From NCBI GenBank assembly GCA_016291135.1, contig JAEFAE010000020.1, positions 1-43,469 of the forward strand: 43,469 bases of DNA, given 5' to 3'. A program made the translations under genes and the position numbers. The number at the start of each line of letters is the position of its first letter. Positions within the stretch are counted from its first letter, which is position 1. This DNA comes from Bacteroidales bacterium. GTDB taxonomy: Bacteria; Bacteroidota; Bacteroidia; Bacteroidales; F082. Below are positions 36,663-43,469 of the stretch, one piece after another. The notes beneath the pieces are model-generated. The model worked only from the letters and a program-made list of their open reading frames with translations. It had not been told where the DNA came from and did not search any database.

Positions 36663-37904
36663 TTATTTCGTTAGGATCCATGCTTTCTTGTTCGCGTCGG
36701 CCCAGATGTCCGTCAGCGCCGCTTTTGCCTCCTCAAGGGTGGCGTACTGTCCGTAGCAGACATAATACATCCCGTTTTTCGACATCAGGAAGGCTCCGGG
36801 ATAGCCCTGTTCGCGGATGGGTTCGAGATAATGCTCCGCGTTGGCCTGTTGCGAGAAGCACCCGGCGATGATGGCGAAGGGCTGCATCTCGGCGATGGGA
36901 AGGATCTCGGTACCCCTGGGGGTCTTGACCAGTGCGGTAGGCTGGTTCGTAGTCGGAGCTGTGGTTGCGGATTGGGGCTCAGCCGGTTTCCCTGACGGCT
37001 GGGCTTCCGGAGTATCGATCCGTTCCGGAGCCGAAGGCTGTGCTGAGGCCTGATCCGAAGCTAAGGTGTCGAGTGTCGCCGCCACTACCGTGTCGGCGAC
37101 GGCCCCCTCCGTCAACGTATCGGTAGCCGCAAACGCCTGCGCCTCCCCTTCTGCCACGGCGGGTCTCCAGTCGTATCGCACCAGCAACGCCTGCATCGCC
37201 GAGTCGGGCACCGGCACGTGATGCGCCACCGGTTGAGGTGCCTGCGGCTTGGGCCGGATCGGCAGGTCGAAGTGGATCACCTCCAGGAAGTACAGCAGCA
37301 TCACGACGGCGGGGATCAGCAGCAAGGCCATCAACACACCATAAAACACCCTGCGACGGCGATGACGTTCAAAGGCCTGCTCGTCGCCGAAGTCGTCGTG
37401 CACCGCCTTGTGGTCCACCGTCATGGGGGTGTTCTGGTCTTTGAGCTGACGGGCCACCTGGGCTCTCCAGTCCACCTCCTGGTTGCCGCCGTACACCGGC
37501 TCGGGATGGAAGTCGCTCAGGCCGAAGGCGTCGCCGTTGTAGTTCGAGGCGACGGCGGTGAAGCCCACCGCCAGCACGGGGTCGGGCCTTAAGACGCCGA
37601 TGCCGGGCAATGTCACCTCGCGGCCTGCCTTGAGCTCGGCAAAGCAGTCCGCCACAAAACGGTTCACCTGCTGCCGTGCCTCGTCTTCAGTGAGGTCTTC
37701 GCTGGCCACCAGATGACGCACCAGGAGGTCGTTCTCCTCACGTTGCTGTCCGTCGAAGACGACGGTCGCCGAGGGACGCTCAAACTGGTTGGTGATGACG
37801 TTCACCTTGGCGCCCTCGTAGTCGCACGAGAAGGTGCCGAGGCCAGGGACGGTCACGGCGTCGTGCTCATAGAGCAGTTCCGATAGGGCTTGTGCGACGG
37901 TCAT
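36663..37904 (-). CDS. HU-CCDC81 and SPOR domain protein
   Basis: The 413-residue protein has two N-terminal HU-like domains of the bacterial CCDC81 type (residues 1-60, with AVTVPGLGTFSCDYEGAKVN, and about 60-135, with GREVTLPGIGVL). One membrane helix lies near 220-245 (FYGVLMALLLIPAVVMLLYF). A Pro/Ala/Thr-rich periplasmic linker follows, then a C-terminal SPOR domain (FAIIAGCFSQQANAEHYLEP to the end). SPOR domains bind denuded peptidoglycan at division sites, so the protein could link the cytoplasm to the septum; this is inferred. The frame continues upstream to 38144, but that is only a shadow of kdsB. The ATG at 37904 overlaps the kdsB stop (ATGA). Confidence 0.88.
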   Translation of the reverse strand: MTVAQALSELLYEHDAVTVPGLGTFSCDYEGAKVNVITNQFERPSATVVFDGQQREENDLLVRHLVASEDLTEDEARQQVNRFVADCFAELKAGREVTLPGIGVLRPDPVLAVGFTAVASNYNGDAFGLSDFHPEPVYGGNQEVDWRAQVARQLKDQNTPMTVDHKAVHDDFGDEQAFERHRRRRVFYGVLMALLLIPAVVMLLYFLEVIHFDLPIRPKPQAPQPVAHHVPVPDSAMQALLVRYDWRPAVAEGEAQAFAATDTLTEGAVADTVVAATLDTLASDQASAQPSAPERIDTPEAQPSGKPAEPQSATTAPTTNQPTALVKTPRGTEILPIAEMQPFAIIAGCFSQQANAEHYLEPIREQGYPGAFLMSKNGMYYVCYGQYATLEEAKAALTDIWADANKKAWILTK

Positions 37905-38683
37905 ATCTTGTATTCGTTCATACGGTTGATTCTTTCCAGGTCTTCCGGCGTGTCGATGCCGAAGGAAGGCTTCCCTACGGCCACGGCGATGTGTACCGGC
38001 CATCCATTCTCGAGCCAGCGCAGCTGCTCGAGCGACTCGGCCGCCTCCAGTCGGCTCTTGGGCAGGGCGGTGACGGCACGCAGCGCCGTCGCCGTATAGG
38101 CATACAGTCCCAGATGCCGGTAATACGGGGTCTGGTCCAGCCACTGCTGACGTTCCACGCCACGCACGTAAGGCAGCGGATGACGGCTGAAGTACAGCGC
38201 CCGGCCTCCGTGGTCGAACACCACCTTCACCACGTTGGCGTTGTCGAGCTCGGCAGCGTCGGTGACGGGCTCCGCGAGCGTAGCGAGCGGTGCCCCCTTT
38301 TCTTTAAGCAACGACGCCAGCTGGTCGATACGGGCGGGGTCGATCATCGGCTCGTCGCCTTGGATGTTGACCACCGCGTCGTAAGGCGCGCCCTGCGCCT
38401 CCAGGGTGTCCAGTACCTCGCGGCACCTGTCGGTGCCGCTCGGGTGGTCCTCCCGCGTCATCATCACCCGCAGGCGGCCAGCGCCATCCACCAGCCCTTG
38501 CCAGCGTTCCACCTCCTCCACGATCCTCGTGTCGTCGGTGGCCACCACCACCGCATCCAACGAAGCCTTCAGGGCCTGCTCGCAGGTCCTGCGGATCATC
38601 GTCTTCTCCCCGATCATCGCCAAGGGCTTGCCGGGGAAGCGCGTCGAGCCGTAGCGGGCCGGTATCACTCCCAACACCTTCAT
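37901..38683 (-). CDS. kdsB: 3-deoxy-manno-octulosonate cytidylyltransferase
   Basis: This 260-residue enzyme activates Kdo as CMP-Kdo for lipopolysaccharide core synthesis. It shows VIPARYGSTRFPGKPLAMIG at the N-terminus (nucleotide binding), TREDHPSGTDR and NIQGDEPMIDP (metal binding). GIDTPEDLERIN is the usual C-terminal feature. It overlaps the upstream deoxynucleoside kinase by TGATG and the downstream gene by ATGA. A GC-rich near-palindrome (38271-38291) sits in its coding region. Confidence 0.96.
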   Translation of the reverse strand: MKVLGVIPARYGSTRFPGKPLAMIGEKTMIRRTCEQALKASLDAVVVATDDTRIVEEVERWQGLVDGAGRLRVMMTREDHPSGTDRCREVLDTLEAQGAPYDAVVNIQGDEPMIDPARIDQLASLLKEKGAPLATLAEPVTDAAELDNANVVKVVFDHGGRALYFSRHPLPYVRGVERQQWLDQTPYYRHLGLYAYTATALRAVTALPKSRLEAAESLEQLRWLENGWPVHIAVAVGKPSFGIDTPEDLERINRMNEYKI

Positions 38684-39294
38684 CAGAACAGTCCGTTCAG
38701 CTTGGCTTCGATCTTCTCGACGATGATGCCGAGGTCTTCGGGGTTGTCCAGCTCGAGGTTGTCGCTCTCGATGATCAGGAGCTTACCCTCTTTGTATCCG
38801 TTGATCCACTCTTCGTAGCGGTCGTTGAGGTTGCTCAGGTAGTCGAGTCGGATCGACTGCTCGAAGTCGCGGTTGCGCTTGGCGATCTGGCGGATCAACG
38901 TCGGCACCGAGGCGCGAAGGTAGATCAGCAGGTCGGGCGGCTGGAGGAACTTCGACATCAGCTCGAACAGCGACCGGTAGTTCTCGTAGTCGCGCGACTC
39001 CATCAGCCCCATCGAATAGAGGTTGGGCGCGAAGATCATGGCGTCTTCGTAGATGGTGCGGTCCTGGACGACGTCCTTGCCGCTGTTGCGGATCTCGATC
39101 ACCTGACGGAAGCGGCTGTTGAGGAAGAAGATCTGGATGTTGAACGACCAGCGCTGCATGTCCTCATAGAAGCTGTCGAGATAAGGGTTGTGGTCCACTT
39201 CCTCGAAGTGGGGCGTCCAGCCGAAGTGCTTGGCCAAGAGCCGCGTCAGGGTGGTCTTCCCTGAGCCGATGTTTCCTGCGATAGCGATATGCAT
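38683..39294 (-). CDS. Deoxynucleoside kinase
   Basis: The 203-residue P-loop enzyme phosphorylates deoxynucleosides in nucleotide salvage. The P-loop is IAGNIGSGKTTLTRLLA (residues 5-21), the DRS-like catalytic motif is VVQDRTIYEDA, and the lid region is RQIAKRNRDFEQ. The family includes deoxyadenosine and deoxyguanosine kinases; the substrate cannot be fixed from sequence. A near-consensus box TATATTCG (39317-39324, minus strand) may be its promoter and that of the four genes downstream. Confidence 0.9.
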   Translation of the reverse strand: MHIAIAGNIGSGKTTLTRLLAKHFGWTPHFEEVDHNPYLDSFYEDMQRWSFNIQIFFLNSRFRQVIEIRNSGKDVVQDRTIYEDAMIFAPNLYSMGLMESRDYENYRSLFELMSKFLQPPDLLIYLRASVPTLIRQIAKRNRDFEQSIRLDYLSNLNDRYEEWINGYKEGKLLIIESDNLELDNPEDLGIIVEKIEAKLNGLF

Positions 39295-39316
39295 GGTAGT
39301 AGTGTTTTTCAGACTG

Positions 39317-39324
39317 CGAATATA
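39317..39324 (-). promoter_or_regulatory. Possible promoter of the deoxynucleoside kinase group
   Basis: TATATTCG differs from TAnnTTTG at one position and lies 22 bases before the ATG. The 65-base gap 39295-39359 holds nothing else apart from this box. Confidence 0.35.
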
Positions 39325-39359
39325 AGAAAAAACTCAATTCTCAATCCTCAAATCGCAAT

Positions 39360-40442
39360 TTATTTCGGCGCCTTGGCCAGGAAAAACACCGCCAACGCGC
39401 AGTACAGGATGTTGGGGATCCATGCCGCCAGTGCCGGCGACACGCTGCTGTTGATGCCGAAGGCCATGGCCACCTTCACGAAGAGGATATACGAGAAGGC
39501 GATCGTGATGCCCAGCCCGAGGTGCATGCCCATGCCGCCCCGCATCTTACGGCTCGACAGCGCCACCCCGATCAGCGTGAGGATGAGCAGCGCCGCCGGC
39601 TGTGCCATGCGCTGGTGCATCTCCACCTCGTAGCGTCGCACCCCTTCCAGGCCTCGCTGTTTCATCAAGGCGATATGGTCGCGCAACTCGAAGAACGCCA
39701 TCTCCTCGAAGTCCTCCTTGAGGTTGTAGAAGTCCGTCCCCTTGAGGTTGGGGATCACCGTGTCGAGCCTTCGTCCGTTGACGATCGTCTCGCGGTCGCC
39801 GTCGATATAACGCTCCGTGTAGTTGTCGATCCGCCATTTGTGGTCGTCGACCGAGTCGTGGTAGATGATGTCCGACGCCATCTTATACACCAGCTCGTTG
39901 TCGCGGTAGCGCTCGATGGCAAAACGGTAGCCCAGCTCGCGTCGCATGTCGTATGTCTCCACATACACATATTCGTCCTTGTCCGTCTGGATGTGGATGT
40001 TACGTCCCGAGCTCTTCACCAGATGCTCGATATACTGGTCCTTGAACTCGCGCCGGATCACGTTCAGATGCGGGATCATGAAGTTGCCCAGGTAAAGCGA
40101 CATCAAGGCCAGCAGCGAGGCCCCCACGACATACGGCACCAGGAACCGTCGGAAGCTGATGCCGCTGCTGAGGATGGCCACCACCTCGGTGCGGTTCGCC
40201 ATCTTCGAGGTGAAGAAGATCACCGAGATGAACACGAACAGGTGGATGAACTGGTTGATGTAATACGGGATCGACGTCAGGTAATAGTCCACCGCCACCC
40301 GCTGCCAAGGCGCGTCGTGCTTGAGGAAGGCGTCGATGTTCTCCGAGAGGTCGAACACGATGATGATCACCATCAGCAGCGACACGGCAAAGAAGAAGGT
40401 GCCGATGAACTTTTTCAATATGTAGAAGTCGATCTTCTTCAT
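39360..40442 (-). CDS. LptF/LptG family permease
   Basis: The 360-residue protein begins MKKIDFYILKKFIGTFFFAV and has membrane helices near residues 13-33, 55-75 and 100-120, a large periplasmic beta domain (about 130-270) and three C-terminal helices. This is the YjgP/YjgQ architecture of LptF and LptG, which with the LptB ATPase pull lipopolysaccharide out of the inner membrane. Whether it is F or G is not decided here. The start overlaps the tgt stop (TGATG), so it is probably co-translated with tgt. The frame runs on upstream, but only inside tgt. Confidence 0.9.
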   Translation of the reverse strand: MKKIDFYILKKFIGTFFFAVSLLMVIIIVFDLSENIDAFLKHDAPWQRVAVDYYLTSIPYYINQFIHLFVFISVIFFTSKMANRTEVVAILSSGISFRRFLVPYVVGASLLALMSLYLGNFMIPHLNVIRREFKDQYIEHLVKSSGRNIHIQTDKDEYVYVETYDMRRELGYRFAIERYRDNELVYKMASDIIYHDSVDDHKWRIDNYTERYIDGDRETIVNGRRLDTVIPNLKGTDFYNLKEDFEEMAFFELRDHIALMKQRGLEGVRRYEVEMHQRMAQPAALLILTLIGVALSSRKMRGGMGMHLGLGITIAFSYILFVKVAMAFGINSSVSPALAAWIPNILYCALAVFFLAKAPK

Positions 40443-41572
40443 CACAGTCTGCGGGTGATCTTGGGCAGCATCGCCGCCTTCCATGCGGTGTAGTCGCCCG
40501 CCACGATGTGGGTCCGCGCCTCGCGCACCAGCCACAGGTAAAACCCGATGTTATGCAGGCTGGCGATCATGGGCCCGAGGATCTCGCCCGCGATGAACAG
40601 ATGACGCAGATACGCCCTAGAATATTGTGCGTCCACGAAAGTTTCTCCCGAGGGATCCACCGGCGAGAAGTCCATCCGCCATTTCTCGTTCTTGAGGTTG
40701 ATGATGCCCTCCGAGGTGAACAGCATGCCGTTGCGTCCGTTGCGTGTAGGCATCACACAGTCGAACATGTCCACCCCCCGTTCGATGCCCTCCAGGATGT
40801 TGGCCGGCGTGCCCACCCCCATCAGGTAACGCGGACGGTCTTTCGGCAGGATGGTGTTGACCAGCTCGATCATCTCATACATCTTCTCCGTCGGCTCACC
40901 CACCGCCAGGCCGCCGATGGCGTTGCCCCAGGCCCCTTTCGAGGCGATGTATTCCGCCGACTGCTCCCTCAGGTCGCGGTACACGCAACCCTGCACGATG
41001 GGAAACAGCGCCTGCTCGTAGCCATACTTCGGCTCCGTGGCGTCGAAACGCTCCACGCAACGGTCGAGCCAGCGGTGCGTGCGTTCCATCGACTGCTTGG
41101 CGTAGCGGTAGTCTGCCGTGCCCGGCGTGCATTCGTCGAAGGCCATCATGATGTCGGCCCCGATGCTGCACTCGATGTCCATCACCCGTTCCGGGGTGAA
41201 CAGATGCTTCGAGCCGTCGATGTGGGAACGGAACTCCACCCCCTCTTCTTTCATCTTACGGATCCCCGTCAGCGAGAACACCTGGAAGCCGCCGCTGTCG
41301 GTGAGGATGGGACGCTCCCATCCGTTGAAGCGATGCAGGCCGCCCACCGCCTCCAGCACGTCGAGTCCGGGACGGAGGTACAGATGATACGTGTTGCCTA
41401 GGATGATCTGCGCCTTCACCTCGTCGCGTACGTCGCGGATATGGCAGGCCTTGACCGATCCCACCGTGCCCACCGGCATGAAGATCGGCGTCTCGATGGG
41501 GCCGTGGTCGGTATGCAGCACGCCTGCCCTGGCGTTGCTTTTCGGGTCGTTTGCGGAGACGATGAATTTCAT
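40442..41572 (-). CDS. tgt: tRNA-guanine transglycosylase (queuine/preQ1 tRNA-ribosyltransferase)
   Basis: The 376-residue enzyme exchanges G34 for a queuosine precursor in GUN-anticodon tRNAs. It has DSGGFQVFSL (base-binding Asp), YLMGVGTP and the nucleophile region RGVDMFDCVMPTRNGRNG. The zinc site usual in bacterial TGTs (CxCxxC just before YSRAYLRHL) is missing: the residues there read GETFVDAQ. The later His of the site (SLHNIGFYL) remains. I believe this is a Bacteroidota-wide variation. The start MKFIVSAN at 41572 was chosen over an upstream ATG at 41620 because the promoter box lies between them. Confidence 0.95.
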   Translation of the reverse strand: MKFIVSANDPKSNARAGVLHTDHGPIETPIFMPVGTVGSVKACHIRDVRDEVKAQIILGNTYHLYLRPGLDVLEAVGGLHRFNGWERPILTDSGGFQVFSLTGIRKMKEEGVEFRSHIDGSKHLFTPERVMDIECSIGADIMMAFDECTPGTADYRYAKQSMERTHRWLDRCVERFDATEPKYGYEQALFPIVQGCVYRDLREQSAEYIASKGAWGNAIGGLAVGEPTEKMYEMIELVNTILPKDRPRYLMGVGTPANILEGIERGVDMFDCVMPTRNGRNGMLFTSEGIINLKNEKWRMDFSPVDPSGETFVDAQYSRAYLRHLFIAGEILGPMIASLHNIGFYLWLVREARTHIVAGDYTAWKAAMLPKITRRL

Positions 41573-41583
41573 GGTCGAATTTT

Positions 41584-41615
41584 TTTGCAAAGGTAAAGAA
41601 AATCGTCTATCTTTG
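41584..41615 (+). promoter_or_regulatory. Glycosyltransferase promoter
   Basis: TTTG at 41584-41587 is followed after exactly 20 bases by TATCTTTG (41608-41615), the best promoter match in the window. Confidence 0.75.
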
Positions 41616-41621
41616 CGCAAA
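41588..41621 (-). promoter_or_regulatory. tgt promoter
   Basis: TACCTTTG on the minus strand (41588-41595) with TTTG 22 bases upstream (complement of 41618-41621). It overlaps the promoter of the divergent glycosyltransferase gene. Confidence 0.65.
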
Positions 41622-41626
41622 TTTTT

Positions 41627-41631
41627 GGAGG
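41627..41631 (+). promoter_or_regulatory. Strong Shine-Dalgarno for a GTG start
   Basis: GGAGG stands 7 bases before the GTG at 41639. Shine-Dalgarno sites are scarce in this phylum and in this window; this one may compensate for the weak start codon. It is half of the near-palindrome GGAGGTCCTCC, which could hide the site by pairing. Confidence 0.6.
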
Positions 41632-41638
41632 TCCTCCC

Positions 41639-42805
41639 GTGAGCGTCACATTTTTTTACAACCGTCTGTCATTCTACGTCTTAGCCTGTTTCGTGCTGAT
41701 GCTGCTCATCCAGCTCTGCATCCATTGGATCCGTTTCTCGAAGCTGGCTTTCTTCAAGCGCTATCCCCGCCAGAAGTTCGACAGCGAGCTCGAGCCCGTC
41801 TCCGTCGTCGTCTGTGCGCGCGACGCCTACGAACAGCTCGTCGAGCTCATCCCCGTGCTGCTCCGCCAGAACTACCCGAACTTCGAGGTCGTCGTCGTCA
41901 ACGACTGTTCCGACGACGAGACCGAGGAGTACCTCAAAGACCTCCAGCGCAGCGAGCCCCGCGTCAAGCCCGTGCAGCTCCGCCAGCACCTCAACTTCTT
42001 CAACGGCAAGAAGTTCCCCTTGTCGATGGGCATCAAGTCCGCCTCGTACGACCTCCTCGTCCTCACCGACGCCGACTGCCTCCCCACCTCCGACGACTGG
42101 CTACGCTCCGTGGTGAGCTGCTACGGCGACCATACCGACGTCGTCGTAGGCTACAGCCCCTACCGTTACAGCAAGGGCCTCCTCAACCGGCTCATCCGCT
42201 TCGACGCCCTGCAGTGCGGCATGCTCTACCTCTCCGCCGCCTTGGCCGGCAAGCCCTTCATGGGCGTGGGCCGCAACCTCTCTTACCGCAAGCGCCTCTT
42301 CTACGACAACAAGGGCTTCACCTCGCACTACACCACCCCTGCCGGCGACGACGACGTCTTCATCAGCCAGGTGGCTACCCGACGCAACTGCCGTGTCTGC
42401 CTCGACCCCGAGAACACCGTCACCGCCACCCCCACCACCTCGTTCTGGCAGTGGGTCCACCAGCGCTGTAGCCGTTACTCCACCATCAAGATGCACCGTC
42501 CCGACACCCGGGCGTTCATGGCCCTGCATTACTGGTCGCAGTTCCTCTTCTACGCCGCTTTCGTGGCGTTGTTCTTCTTGAAGCCCGCCTTCGCCCTCGC
42601 TTCCAGCCTCCCCTATCAGGCCTACTACTTCCCCGTGCTGGCCTTCCTCTTTTTGTTGCGTTACCTGACCCAGCTCATCCTCTACCACGGCGCCGCCAAG
42701 CGCCTCGGCGAGCACGGCCTCTTGGCTGGCCTCCTTCTCTGGGACGCCTTCTTCGCCGTCGCCACCCCCCTGTTCCGCATCACCGGCCGCATGACCAAGG
42801 AGTAA
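41639..42805 (+). CDS. Glycosyltransferase family 2, membrane-bound
   Basis: The 388-residue protein has an N-terminal membrane helix (about residues 8-28). A GT-A domain follows, with VSVVVCARDAYEQL, VVVVNDCSDDETEEYL, the metal-binding LTDADCLPTSDDWL, AGDDDVFISQ (base Asp) and a QRCSRYST stretch like the QxxRW motif of processive enzymes. Two or three C-terminal helices (about 300-380) complete it. Such enzymes add sugars to lipid carriers or polysaccharides at the inner membrane; donor and acceptor are unknown. The only start before the domain is the GTG at 41639. The gene is divergent to tgt. Confidence 0.9.
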   Translation: MSVTFFYNRLSFYVLACFVLMLLIQLCIHWIRFSKLAFFKRYPRQKFDSELEPVSVVVCARDAYEQLVELIPVLLRQNYPNFEVVVVNDCSDDETEEYLKDLQRSEPRVKPVQLRQHLNFFNGKKFPLSMGIKSASYDLLVLTDADCLPTSDDWLRSVVSCYGDHTDVVVGYSPYRYSKGLLNRLIRFDALQCGMLYLSAALAGKPFMGVGRNLSYRKRLFYDNKGFTSHYTTPAGDDDVFISQVATRRNCRVCLDPENTVTATPTTSFWQWVHQRCSRYSTIKMHRPDTRAFMALHYWSQFLFYAAFVALFFLKPAFALASSLPYQAYYFPVLAFLFLLRYLTQLILYHGAAKRLGEHGLLAGLLLWDAFFAVATPLFRITGRMTKE

Positions 42806-42915
42806 GCGAAGATCCCCTTCGTATTGTGGTTCCCATCTCGCTCATAGCCATCCCTACCCCTTCATACGTATAATAGTTTATACATATTAATTGTAGTCTA
42901 TATACTATTTTCATT

Positions 42916-42923
42916 TATATTTG
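42916..42923 (+). promoter_or_regulatory. Promoter -7 box of the CdiA-like nuclease gene
   Basis: TATATTTG with a TTG (42891-42893) 22 bases upstream. It overlaps a possible TTG start at 42921, which is therefore unlikely; the ATG at 42960 is used instead. Confidence 0.6.
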
Positions 42924-42959
42924 CAGTCCAAACATGAAAAACTGGATTGGATTTGCAAG

Positions 42960-43445
42960 ATGAGGATACCCGACATTGACATAGAAACCTCCCGAAAAGA
43001 ATACAATGCCCTGCCATTGATTGAATGGCGCAAAGACTATTTCAACGAGGAAAACGGCGGTTATGTAGCAACCAGTTGGAAAAGGATCGAAGAAGCTGGA
43101 AAAAGCAGCCACGAGAGAAGGAAATATGACAGGGAACACTTGATATGCATACATTACGCTAGAAATGGCCATCGAATAAAACATCTACCCGATAGAAAAC
43201 TCAACGGAGAAGGAACATACGATGTCTTTTTTGATGGAATGGAAGCAAACCTAAAAAAGACCCGTTCAACCAACAACATCATTAAATACGCAAAAAGAGC
43301 AACAAAAAAGCAGGGGGCTCAAATCATTCTTTTTGAGTTCGAGCTATGGAACAACAAATTCAGGGATCTAGTTGATGAACTTATTAGAAAGGGATATCAT
43401 GGCCACTATTTCATCACCGGAGAAAAAGCCACCCATCAGTTTTAA
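42960..43445 (+). CDS. Orphan protein resembling CdiA-type C-terminal toxin nucleases
   Basis: The 161-residue product starts MRIPDIDIETSRKEYNALP. The region EENGGYVATSW, then HYARNGHRIKHLPDR, GTYDVFFDGMEANLKKTRS, IIKYAKRATKKQGAQIILFEF and a final RDLVDELIRKGYHGHYF follow the pattern of the CdiA_C / PD-(D/E)XK-like fold found in polymorphic toxins and in orphan genes of mobile elements. The Asp in YDVFFDG and the following E..LK could be active-site residues, but the usual ExK is not perfect (EANLKK). No signal peptide or delivery domain is present. The gene is much more AT-rich than the rest of the window and has a different codon choice, suggesting transfer. Any immunity gene would lie beyond the window. 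The family call is tentative. Confidence 0.5.
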   Translation: MRIPDIDIETSRKEYNALPLIEWRKDYFNEENGGYVATSWKRIEEAGKSSHERRKYDREHLICIHYARNGHRIKHLPDRKLNGEGTYDVFFDGMEANLKKTRSTNNIIKYAKRATKKQGAQIILFEFELWNNKFRDLVDELIRKGYHGHYFITGEKATHQF

Positions 43446-43469
43446 TAAATACGTCAGCCGGCCTGAAAA

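Noticed and set aside
36663..38144. A 493-residue version of the HU/SPOR protein
   Set aside because: The first 80 residues lie inside kdsB and are Arg/Gly/Ala-rich out-of-frame translation; the ATG at 37904 starts the recognisable domain.
38271..38291. A GC-rich near-palindrome (CCGCGAGCGTAGCGAGCGG) in kdsB
   Set aside because: The pairing is imperfect, the codons fit the protein (PLATLAEP), and similar GAGCG/CGCTC strings are common in GC-rich genes.

Overview
The window is chromosomal DNA of a Bacteroidota bacterium, most likely an uncultured GC-rich member of the Bacteroidales. The evidence is the promoter type (-7 box TAnnTTTG, in places with TTG or TTTG about 19-22 bases upstream, and few Shine-Dalgarno sequences), a secreted protein with a type IX secretion (T9SS) C-terminal sorting domain, a GldA-type ABC ATPase, F-ATPase gene order beta-epsilon-(I-like)-a-c-b-delta-alpha-gamma, and families largely restricted to the phylum (DUF4294, HU-CCDC81/SPOR proteins). 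TGA is an ordinary stop codon here.

Layout. 1-326: start of a leftward V/A-type ATPase subunit E gene, cut by the window edge. 404-1381: an Rpn/PD-(D/E)XK transposase-like gene broken by one in-frame TGA. 1763-5197: a large T9SS-exported adhesin-like protein, followed by an intrinsic terminator. 5364-12473: a complete F-type ATP synthase operon, then a phosphopantetheinyl transferase. 13422-16236 (leftward): rplM-rpsI-rpsB-tsf. 16393-17304: gldA. 17572-18891 (leftward): metK. 19079-20608: ruvX, def and a lipoprotein. 20956-22044 (leftward): an orphan peptide-type ABC permease. 22121-25970: tRNA-His, a small lipoprotein, an AsmA-like protein and tRNA-Leu. 26012-30051: tig-clpP-clpX and a DUF4294 protein. 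30085-30738 (leftward): pcm. 30810-34218: a Gfo/Idh/MocA oxidoreductase, a lipoprotein and an exopolysaccharide-type sugar transferase. 34409-41572 (leftward): a DUF853 HerA-like ATPase, trmB, an HU/SPOR protein, kdsB, a deoxynucleoside kinase, an LptF/G-type permease and tgt. 41639-42805: a family 2 glycosyltransferase. 42960-43445: an AT-rich orphan gene resembling CdiA-type toxin nucleases.

Most genes are housekeeping: energy conservation, translation and protein maturation (ribosomal proteins, EF-Ts, peptide deformylase, trigger factor, ClpXP), tRNA modification, and the cell envelope (KdsB, LptF/G, AsmA, sugar transferase, T9SS/GldA). Many neighbours overlap by ATGA or TGATG and are probably translationally coupled.

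The most unusual signal is a family of short two-hairpin palindromic elements. They fill the intergenic space at all five convergent gene junctions of the window and also occur as a tandem pair after atpG. Their stems differ between copies by compensatory base changes, and several copies start or end at a stop codon. I cannot assign them to a named family. A perfect 14-bp inverted repeat inside the clpX coding region and back-to-back promoters at several divergent gene pairs are further points of interest.
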